The notes beneath the pieces were generated by a model that saw only the letters and a list, made by a program, of their open reading frames with translations, made no database searches and was not told the DNA's origin. A stretch of DNA of 64,000 nucleotides. It comes from Gentiana macrophylla. Its lineage: Eukaryota > Streptophyta > Magnoliopsida > Gentianales > Gentianaceae. Shown in pieces: positions 55,348 through 64,000 of this stretch. How positions within the stretch are numbered: position 1 is the first letter of the stretch; every line of letters starts with the position of its first letter. The stretch is taken from assembly GCA_026214975.1 (NCBI GenBank), contig CM047814.1, positions 22,281,541-22,345,540 of the forward strand. Direction: 5' to 3'. The position numbers were made by a program, and so were the translations under genes.

Positions 55348-56760
55348 ATTATCAGCAGGGTGTTCAGCAGGAGCAGAGTCAGAGATCTCTAACTCATTAA
55401 TCCTTTCCAAAACATCAACACATTCTGGATCAGTGACTTGTTGATTCTCAGCAGGTTTTGAATATTCATCTTTCATTCCAGTGAACTTAGGTTCATCAAA
55501 TACAACATGTATTGTCTCTTCATGTTTCAGTGTCCTTTTATTCAGTACCTTGAATGCCTTGCTGATAGAAGAGTATCCCAAGAAAAATCCTTCATCTGAT
55601 TTTTGTTGGAAGGTCTTCAATTGCTCCTTATGGTTTAAAATAAAACATTTGCTTCAGAATGGAAGGAAATAGGATATATTAGGTTTGCTTCCATTCCAAA
55701 TCTCATAAGGTGTCTTCAACAGCTTCTTGTTCACTGAGGTTCTGTTTTGTGTATAGCATGTTGTATTTACTGCTTCAGCCCAATATCTTTCAGGTAATAA
55801 TGCTTCACAAATCATTGTTCTTCCTGCTTCTTTTAAAGTCCTGTTTCTTCTTTCAAAGAACCCCATTTTGTTGAGGGTGTACCAAAGAAGCTGACTAGTT
55901 GATGTAGTACACCATTCGCTCACAATATTCTCTTATGACTTTATTGAGAAATTCAGTGACTTTGTCCGATCCGATCTTTACTATCACAAACTTTTCTCAT
56001 TTTGCAATCTCTTCAAAAGTTCAGGCATCTTTTGAAGTGTTTCACTTTTCTTGTTCATGAATACCACCCAAGTGTATCTTGAATAATCATCCACAACTAC
56101 TAAAGTGTACTTCTTTCCTGTTACACTTGTTGGTGTTACTGGTCCAAATAGATCCATGTGCATCAGCTCCAAAACTCTTTTAGTTGATTGCTTAGTTTTT
56201 GACTTGAAGCTTGATTTTGTTTGTTTACCTTCCTGACATGCATCACATATAGCATCCTTCTTGAATGTGATCTCAGGTAAACCAATTACCAGTTTCTTCT
56301 TCACCAACTGATTGATATCATCAAAGTTTAGATGATTCAACTTCTTATGCCATAACCAATTAAGTTCTGACTTGGTATGCACAATCAGGCATGTCTCTGG
56401 AACAGCAGTGGACCAGTCCACAATATACATGTTTTGTTGTCTTCTTCCAACCAACACAACTTGATCACCTCTTTCACTAATGACAATACAAGTGCCTTTG
56501 TCAAAAGTGACATTGTAACCCATGTCACAAAATTGTCCAAAGGCTCGATGAGGTTTGTAGTCGATCCTTCCACAAATGCAACATTCTTGATTGTTAATCC
56601 ATTTCTCACAAGTGTGCCATATCCTCTTGTGTATCCAGGTGTATTTTTGTTGCCAAAATTCACTCTTGGACCATCCTTTGCCACATAATTTGACAAACAG
56701 TGTTTGTTCTTTGTCATATGTCTGGAACATCCACTGTCAAAGTACCAGACACCCTACAAA
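55348..56760 (-). pseudogene. Element F protease and integrase remnant
   Basis: The protease active site can be read near 56735-56760, in a frame giving FDSG-type sequence, with the HMTKNKHCL-like continuation at 56700. The integrase zinc-binding region lies near 56330-56400 (LWHKKLNHLNFDDINQLVKK), with CDACQEGKQTKSSF near 56230. The core begins LMHMDLFGPVTPTS and TLVVVDDYSRYTWVVF. After a frame break at about 55925-55985, the C-terminal part reads FERRNRTLKEAGRTMICEA and YWAEAVNTTCYTQNRTSVNK. The linker that follows (FFLGYSSISKAFKVLNKRT, near 55560-55590) ends at the MITE insertion. Confidence 0.75.
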
Positions 56761-57947
56761 ACAAAGTTAATGCATTTTAGGTACCCAAAACTGTTTGGGT
56801 CCATAATGGTCAGTGGTAAGCATGACCCTTGGCAAATTTCCATAAGGTCTTCTCTGAAAAGTGTCATGCTTTTGTTCATACATGTATTCTACACATCCAT
56901 AAGGTCTAACATTTGGTTGTGTAGGATTCACATATGCTTTCTGGCCTTTTGGTATGTAATGCTGTTTGGAGTGATTTCTGTTGTTAGAATCACTAGCATA
57001 ACCAATGGATTGCTGTCTGTTAGGAACAGCCATGTAATATGGAGTCTGCTAAGTCCTCTGCTGAGTCCATTGCTGAGGTTTTACCCTAGCATTATGGTTA
57101 TATCTATTGTTTCTAGCAGTGGGGGCAGGAATATTCCAATCATCATCAGTAGGGAACAGTCTACCTTTCCCCCTGAGATAAGTATCCCTTAAATTATTGA
57201 CATTTTTAGGTTTAGGATTCTTATCCTTGGAATATTTCTGATTTTTGCCTTTTTGTGGTCCAGCAGACTTGGTAGCAAGTCTGCTATCAGCAGGTCTAGA
57301 AAGTACAGCAGTCCTACTTTTAGATTTATTCCTTTTATTAGGTCTTTGTTGACCTTTTGACTTCGATTTTGCTTCCTTGAAGTTTTCTCAAGAGGGCTTC
57401 ACGCCTCAAAGAACCCTTTTGGAGTTGAATCTTGTGCGGTACAAACTTAGGACCAGTGCAGTACTAGGTTCATAACCTTCTTGGATCCACTCTTATTGGT
57501 TTGTTGAGTTCCAAATCCAAGGCACTGTTCTATCACCATAAGGCTTTCTAGATTTGAATGCGGTGGAAGAACAAGATTGTTCAAATAGATTCAACAAACA
57601 TCAATGTACAAAGAGCTTATCTTGATTCTCGTCCAACCTCCTTTTCCTTTCCTTTGAGAATTCTTAATTCACTTTTAACCTTTCAACTTCTATTTGAAGA
57701 GCCTCTTTTTCAAATTTTTCACAATCTCATAACCATATTGTATTATCCTCAGTTGATTGAGGATGGCATCCAAAGTTTCTTCATTGTCAGAATTTTTAGG
57801 ATTTGAACCATAAGTTGATTCACAATCACTTCCAGCAGGTGTGTTTATAGATACATAATTATATACCTCCTCTGTTTCATCCATATTTGCCATTAAAGCA
57901 TAATCATCCATATCGGAACAAGTGCGGTATCATCGATTCATTTCCTT
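56761..57947 (-). other. Element F gag-protease linker, decayed
   Basis: Only short open pieces remain, such as DDYALMANMDETEEVYNYVS at 57850-57911, an acidic segment typical after the gag knuckles of Sirevirus-like elements, and a Gln/Asn-rich piece at 56767-57033. No complete domain is visible. Confidence 0.5.
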
Positions 57948-59037
57948 TTACGATTCTACTTCATATCCTGACTCATCTTCAAAGAACCATAGCTTTCTTG
58001 CGGATCTTCTTTGTTGACTTTTTCTCTTGAAAGAGTCTAGACAATCGTGTCTAAAATGTCCAGGCTTCTTGCAATTGAAGCAAAGATAATCGAGTTCCTT
58101 TTTACTTTTAGTTCGGAGATGATCAGTTTGAATTGTCCTGGTTTCTTGCATTGATAGCACAAGTAATCATTGTCTTTCTTGGATTCTTCTTTCTTCTTTT
58201 CACTAAATTTCTTTGTGAAATTTCTTGGAGAACCCTTTCCAGTTTTCATCATTCTGATTTTCTTGCTCAGTAGGGCAATCTGCTCTTGCATCTCATCCAG
58301 TAGATCATCTTGAGCTCCTGATGTTTCTTCTTGATGTGTAGCAGCCAATGCAGTGGTATTTGGTTCTTCTTTTTCAGTCTCAGGTACAAGTTTCTTACTG
58401 AATTCATAGGCCTTAAGATCTGAAAACAATTTGAAGGTGTCCTCTTCATGTAAACTTCTCATTTCTTCTATTGCAGTCACATTCATCTCCCAAACTTCTT
58501 TTGCAGGTAATGCTTCTAAGATTTTTGAATTAATTTCCTCTTTTGAATATTTTACACTCAGTAGGGTGAGTTCATCCATGATGGCATTGAATCTTGATTC
58601 CATTTGTTCAATAGTTTCATTTGGTTTCATTTTGAACTCTTGGAACTTCTTCTTTGCCACACTGATTGTGTTCTTCTTGATTGCATCAGTGCCTTCACAG
58701 ATTAATTGCAACTTATCCCAAAGTTCCTTTGCAGTCTTGAAATCCTTCACTTTCATATACATATTGCTATCCAAAGTTCTGTATATGATATCAATAGAAA
58801 TATTGTTGAGGTTTGCTCTTTTTCTATCTTCAGCATTCCACTTTCTTTTTGGCTTTGGAATGTACCGTGTCTCATTTCCACTGTTACTGACTTGGTGATC
58901 TCTAGTGGTCCATCTGTCAGCACATCCATCATCTCATCATGTGTTGCAGCTAGGATAGCCTGCATACGACGTTTATACTCATCAAAACAATCTAAAGAAC
59001 ACATCAACATTGTTCTAGCATACTGGTTGTTATCCAT
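57948..59037 (-). pseudogene. Element F gag remnant with two zinc knuckles
   Basis: Gag begins at about 59037 with FDEYKRRMQAILAATHDEMM, matching element H's FDEYKIRMLSHLAATHEEML. After a frameshift near 58775, the UBN2-type core runs through 58774-58160 (ELWDKLQLICEGTDAIKKN, FQEFKMKPNETIEQMESRFN). Two knuckles follow: an upstream CYQCKKPGQFK lacking its last ligands, and CFNCKKPGHFRHDC near 58045-58085, which is complete. At least two frame breaks are present. Confidence 0.8.
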
Positions 59038-59141
59038 GATGCAAAGCTTTGAAAATCAGAAACTTGAAAAAGTTTTCAAAGTATTTTCACAAGCACAACA
59101 AGTAGGATTACTTCAGAACAGAAGCACTGCTCCGATACCAA

Positions 59142-60825
59142 TTGTTGGTCTCTTGAAAAGGCTTTGGTTAAGTTTAGAGGGGGTGTGAATAAACTTAACA
59201 CTTAAAACTTTTGGAGTTAACAAACTCAAAGAACCAAAGAAACTCTTGACACTCGATGTCTGGCTTGATTGTTGATTTTACTGAATTTGTTGCGTAATGA
59301 ATATATTCAAATTAAGCCTTATTACTTGTTGTTAAAATATGATACCAAGTATTAGATACTCAGTAGTGTAAGTGTGTGATTCAGTTGCTAGTTTCAGAAG
59401 GTTGATGTGCTAAATATACTAAGTGCAGAATTTAAATGCAGAAAGTAAGGCAATTTTTATAGTGGTTCCAGGTGGTGTAATCCTGTCAGTCCACTCTTCT
59501 CCTGTGATGTTGGAGGAAATTCACTAGAGATCTTTGAGGTAGCAGTTACAAAAATCCCTAAGTTGTTTGTCATTCACCAATAACTATGGCTTCACCAATA
59601 ACTATGGCTTCACAAACTGAACACTTGGAACAGGTAGGATTGCTGCTCCAAAGTCTTACACTAGTCCTTGAAGGGTAGGATTGCCTCTTCACCAGCTCCA
59701 CCACAAACAACAGTCCTTGACACCTTAAGACGCTTCACTGTCTCCAGCAGGTTTCTTGTAAAAGAAAGTTTGAATCAAGTAAATGATTCAGCTTTCAGCA
59801 GCTTGATCAGGATGATATGATCAGCAGCTTGAAGTCTTCAAATGTGTAAACTTGATGTAGCTTGATAACAGATTACACTTGAATAATTTTACTAGATCAA
59901 TAGCTTTAAGTTCAGTAGGGTCAGCAGGGTGATTTCTTGATAAGAATTTTAAGCTCAAGATTATCTGTTGTTTTTCCTCAATTTTCATCCTTTGTATCTG
60001 AATTAGGAGTCCTCTATTTATAGGTAGGAATCTGTGTGACTTATGTTTGAAATTCAAACATAGCCGTTTCAGATTTGTCTCATCTTGACTTGCTTTCGTC
60101 CTCAGTACATAGTAATCGACCTTTGTCGATTGATTTTTGGCGAGTTTGATCATTCCACCCTTTGACTTATGTTTATTGGATAAACCTCTGATTCTTCCCA
60201 ACGTCCCTTTAATCTTAGCCATTGGTTTGTTTGATAAAATCAGAAGTTGTTATCTGTCCTTATCCTTGTATTCTTCCAATGTAACCGTTGATTTAAATTG
60301 AAATATGTGTTCAGCAGGTTCTGTGAGTGTTAGTCTGCTGAAATACACATAAGTCAGCTGATTCAAAGTTGTTGTGTTTATAAAACACTGCAGTTGACTT
60401 TTCTAATATCTAAATTTTTATTATGAAGTTAGATTACACCATTTTGAATATAACTAAATTCCAGTCACCACTTAACAAATGGAATTTAGACCTTGAACAC
60501 AAGGTATATGTAATCAGTTTAGGTCATCACAGACTTCCCTAAATTCTGATTCCATATCCTTGACTTTAAATATTAAGTTTGATCCCTTAGCCTTCAATAA
60601 CTGAGTTTGAGCCCTCGACCTTCACCCTCAAGAGTTCCTAAACTAGTCTACTCGACTCGCCACCTATCTTACAGTGATGAGATCTGCAACGATGAAAGTC
60701 AGCTGACCAATTACAGTGCTTGTTTGATCAAACCTATACAAAGATCAAACTCTAATAAGCCTATACATTTGATCTAGACATCTTTTTGCCTTTGCTCTAT
60801 AACAGCTAGTCTGGCACTCATCACT
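59142..60825 (-). repeat. 5' LTR of element F
   Basis: On the plus strand it starts TGTTGGTCTCTTG next to the PBS complement TGCTCCGATACCAA and extends to about 60825, where TTTTAGTGATGAGTGCCAGA (minus strand) resembles the start of element H's LTR. The ORF at 59821-60222 inside it is not considered a gene. Confidence 0.7.
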
Positions 60826-61831
60826 AAAACTCAAAAATAAGTCCAACAAGCTTGAACCCGTTTTGATCTTTGAGAATGTAAGTTCCCTTCTTGACCTCTC
60901 TCGCGAACTTATATGGACCCTCCCAATTCGCTGTTAGCTCGCCTTTGTTGGGCAGTAGAACCACGGCTTTCCTGTTTCGCAGAACAAAATCTCCAACTAT
61001 AAACAAGTGGTCTCGGATTCGCCGGTCATGATGTCGCTTTGGAATCTTCTTATAATTGACTAATCTTAGATAAGTCACTATTCTCTTCTCTTCGTCCAGG
61101 TCAAGCTCGACTTTCCTATTGGCGAGGTTATCGATTAAGTTGTATTTGGTGACCCTGATGCTCGGGAGAGCCATTTCAATTGGTGTCATTGCCTCTGACA
61201 CATATGTCAAACCAAATGGTGTTTCCCCAGTAGGAGTTTTAATTGTAGTATGGAGGGCCAAGAGAATGGCGGGTAACTCGTCAACCCATCCACCTGCCTT
61301 TTCACGTATACTTTTCTTTAACAATTTGATGATCTGCTTATTACCGGCCTTGGCTTGTCCATTTCCCTATAGGTATGCTACCGAAGACTGCCAATGCTTG
61401 ACATTATGTTCCTTGAAGAAGGCCGAAAATTCATCTCTAAACCGAGGTCCGTGGTCCAATACCACTGCCCGTGGAATTCCAAATCTCTAAACCGAGGTCC
61501 GTGGTCCAATACCACTGGTCGTGCAAGAAGTATACTCATTTTTCGCTCCTATACTTGCCATAGGTTTTGCCTCTATCCACTTGGTGAAGTAATCCACGGC
61601 CACAATGACCAGTTTGCAGTTCCCATTTCCCGTTGGGAATGGGTCGATTAGGTCGATTCCTCACATATCGAAAGGCCACGCCGAGATGACGATGCTCTGC
61701 ACGAATGGTGGTAACCTTGGTATATTCACATGTATTTGGCACTCTGGACATTCTCTCACAAATGTTTCCGAATCCCGTGTGATCGATGGCCAATAGTAAC
61801 CTGTGGCTACAACTTTCAGTGCTAGAGAGCA
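60826..61831 (-). pseudogene. Gypsy integrase fragment (element I, Tat-like)
   Basis: On the minus strand the integrase zinc-binding tail reads GYYWPSITRDSETFVREC and CPECQ (near 61740-61800), then the catalytic core WPFDM, a stop, and IDLIDPFPTGNG (near 61640-61680) and VDYFTKWIEAKPMASIG (near 61560-61600). The C-terminal part is a 166-residue open stretch at 60824-61324 containing HTTIKTPTGETPFGLTYVSE and ELTANWEGPYKF. A 50-bp direct duplication at about 61434-61533 shifts the frame. The right side is cut by element H. The sequence type is Ty3/Gypsy, probably Tat. Confidence 0.75.
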
Positions 61832-63237
61832 TGTTAGGAACATTATATTATGTTTTGATGATGGCCATACTAGCTGTTATAGCAAGCCTGAAATAAGTTA
61901 GAAATTCTCTGTATAAGTCTTTACTTAGAGTCTGGCATATTGTATAAGTTAAGTCAGACAAAGTATTGTACTAGTTGGTAGGACGGCAAAGTAAAGCAGA
62001 CATTCGGCGAAGTGAGGCCACCAAGCACCAAGCAGAGAAGCAGTGAAGACTTAATGGTATGACTTATAACCAAGGAAGTCTGTGATGACCTTGGATAAGT
62101 CTAAGTATATTTCAAGTGATGAAATTCAATGTTCAAATATGGTGTACACTGATCTCACCCAAATCAATGATCAGTGAAGTACAAAGATTCTCCTTAAAAC
62201 TGAAGTAATGAAGGAAACAGTGAATGGGCAGAGTAAACTAACTTTCGGCAAAGTGAAGGGAAAAATAGTGAAGGAAGATCTAAACGGCAAAGTCAGATAG
62301 ATCACTCGACTGCTCAAAGAACGGCGAAGTAATCCTTATCAGAACAGAATTGAAATACGATGAAGACCCAAAGGATCATGCATTTAATGCACAATCAATA
62401 GAGGATCAATCAAGGACGGATTTTCTGCTATACATATGAAGAAAAATCCGATCACTGAAATCAAAGAGAATAAAATTAAGGGGGAATCAAGAATAAAATC
62501 AAGGATTATTCCCTTCATAAATATAGCCAACGGACGGAATTTCAAATAAATGATACTCAAGGCTATAAATAGAAGGCATTGACAGACAGATAAAACAACG
62601 ATAAAAAAAGCAAAAAGAAGCAGAAACTCTATCAATTTGAAAAGCCTTCTCTCTAAACTTACAAGGATTTATCTAGAGATCAACTCAGACATCAGAACTA
62701 CAATTTCATATTTATCACTGAGATTGATCAATCAAGTTTGTGAATCTCATTCACAATAAACTGAAGCAACTGAATCAGAAGGCACCTGAGAAGGAGTTGT
62801 GCTTGTGATAGCTGCTGAAGGAATTGATCTCAATGAAAGCGTTGAAAGAGACCGAATCGGCCGGCATATGCGATCAAGGAGTGATAGTCTTGTAGATTGC
62901 GAAGCTTGGGAAGCCAAGGACAATCATACTATTGTATCTGTAAAAACAATAGTGAATTCCTCCAATCATCACAGGAGAAGAGTGGATTACACCACCCTAA
63001 ACCACTATAATCCTTGTGTCAATTTACTTTCTGCATTTTACTTTACTGCATTCATTTAAATTGCCACATTATAATCTATATTTGTGATTGTCCAAACTAC
63101 TTTGAAACAACATAGTAAGAAGGGACTTATCCGCTGCCCAAAAGCTTTTAAAAACAAGAAAAGTTTTTGAAACTCCACTATAGTCATTCACCCCCCCCCC
63201 CCTCTGACTATAGTTTTACCCTTCTCTGGGACCAACA
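61832..63237 (+). repeat. 5' LTR of element H
   Basis: This 1,406-bp LTR starts TGTTAGGAACATTATATTAT, a common Sirevirus LTR start, and ends GGGACCAACA. A TATA-like GGCTATAAATAG lies near 62565. A run of about 12 C is at 63190-63202. Confidence 0.8.
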
Positions 63238-63375
63238 ATTTGTATCGGAGCAGTGTTCCTAGTATCAGAACCTGTTCAGATCTAATTTCTGGTAACAAGG
63301 AGATCACATATTTTCAAAGTAGTTTTTAAATCTGATTTTTCTATTCATTCACATATAAACCTATTACTTGGGCTT

Positions 63376-64000
63376 ATGGATTCCTCAAACTTTGTGTCAA
63401 AAGTACATGTTTTCAATGTTAATAATTTTGATGAATATAAAATAAGAATGTTGTCTCATCTTGCAGCAACTCATGAGGAGATGCTGGACATAATCAATGA
63501 TGGACCAATCATGATCATGACTGTGGTATCCACAGGAGCAGATCAAGGAAAGGAGATAGACAAACCTAAGAAAGATTAGACCAAGGATGACAGGAGAAGA
63601 GCAAATCAAGACTTTGTTGCAAAAGATATGATTTTGAAGACTCTAGATAGCAACATGTTCATGAGAATCAAAGATTGCAAAACAGCAAAGGAAATGTGGG
63701 ACAAGCTAGCTTTGATAAATGAAGGATCTGAAGCAGTTAAAGAAAACAAATTATCTGTTGCAAAACAGAAATTTGAAAATTTCAAAATGAAGACTGGTGA
63801 ATCCATTGATCAAATGGACAACAGATTCTCTAGCATCATCAGTGAACTGCAACAGCTTGGACACACATATCCCCAGAAAGAAGTATGCTTAAAGATCTTG
63901 AGAGGCTTACCTGAAAGATGGAAGATCATAACATCGATGTCGGAGGAACAACAAACCTTGCAAGCAATCGACACTCGACACTCGATGTCTCAACTTAAGG
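63376..64000 (+). pseudogene. Element H gag, one in-frame stop, cut by the window edge
   Basis: Gag starts MDSSNFVSKVHVFNVNNF and shares FDEYK.RM..HLAATHEEM with element F's gag. A single TAG at 63577-63579 interrupts an otherwise open frame that continues to the window end (AKEMWDKLALINEGSEAVKE, KFENFKMKTGESIDQMDNRF). A G-to-A change of a Trp codon could have produced this stop. Of all pol/gag frames in the window this is among the least damaged, apart from E's gag. No zinc knuckle is reached before the edge. Confidence 0.78.

Larger units (their letters stand above)
53285..60825 (-). mobile_element. Copia element F (Sirevirus-like), truncated in RNase H
   Basis: Read on the minus strand, the element has its 5' LTR at about 60825-59142, then a PBS (TTGGTATCGGAGCA, complement of 59126-59140), gag, protease, integrase, RT and part of RNase H. 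It ends abruptly at about 53285 within RNase H, with no 3' LTR. The LTR starts about 20 bp short of the usual TGTTRGAAC start. Gag and RT sequence (SMMGEMYYFLGLQVKQ) is of the Sirevirus type. A 474-bp DNA transposon interrupts it at 54866-55339. All reading frames are broken. Confidence 0.82.
61832..64000 (+). mobile_element. Copia element H (Sirevirus-like), cut by the window edge
   Basis: The 5' LTR (61832-63237) is followed by a PBS-like TTTGTATCGGAGCA and the start of gag. It interrupts the Gypsy integrase of element I. Its orientation is opposite to the related element F. The rest of the element lies beyond the window. Confidence 0.8.

Noticed and set aside
58431..59188. Hydrophobic 155- and 160-residue plus-strand ORFs
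   Set aside because: They are the antisense strand of element F's gag; hydrophobicity arises from Lys/Glu codons read in reverse.

Overview
This is nuclear DNA of a flowering plant, most likely a eudicot; the species cannot be named from the sequence. The evidence is a short spliced housekeeping gene with GT-AG introns of plant type and a dense load of plant transposon families: Tork-like and Sirevirus-like Copia, Tat-like and Tekay/Del-like Gypsy, L1-type LINEs, tRNA-derived SINEs, Stowaway-like MITEs and elements with 8-bp target duplications. No bacterial features, CRISPR array or gene cluster was seen.

Layout. 1-5 kb: AT-rich DNA and a 3.6-kb non-autonomous DNA transposon (1240-4860) full of minisatellite, ending about 215 bp upstream of a start codon. 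5.08-9.16 kb: the only intact host gene found, three exons encoding a 54-residue protein resembling plant mitochondrial ATP synthase subunit e; its 3.8-kb second intron holds an antisense LINE. 9.3-25 kb: gene-free DNA with three solo LTRs of one family, each with a target-site duplication (TSD), a partial fourth LTR folded into a ~1.25-kb inverted repeat, two nested SINEs, two Stowaway-like MITEs, a foldback element and a probable plastid-DNA fragment. 25.7-33.2 kb: a deleted Copia element (A) carrying a second Copia element (B) with a perfect 5-bp TSD.

33.2-49.0 kb: a four-level nest. A LINE is split by G, a gag-only Copia element on the minus strand. G's LTR is split by D, a Tork-like Copia element on the plus strand. 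D's reverse transcriptase (RT) is split by E, a Tat-like Gypsy element on the minus strand with a long gag-like ORF and no recognisable pol. D and E have perfect 5-bp TSDs and G has a 4/5 match, so the order of insertion can be read directly. 49.0-53.3 kb: an LTR with primer binding site (PBS) and a repeat-rich leader (K). 53.3-60.8 kb: a truncated minus-strand Sirevirus-like Copia element (F) broken by a 474-bp hAT-type MITE with telomere-like DNA. 60.8-61.8 kb: a Gypsy integrase fragment (I), interrupted by a second Sirevirus-like element (H) that runs off the right edge.

Apart from the host gene, E's gag-like ORF and part of G's gag, nearly all coding sequence is transposon-derived and broken. 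No unknown host pathway was found. The most unusual items are E's recurrent palindromes, the pairing of gag-only G with its relative D, the inverted LTR, and LTR differences that cluster at CAG/CTG sites.
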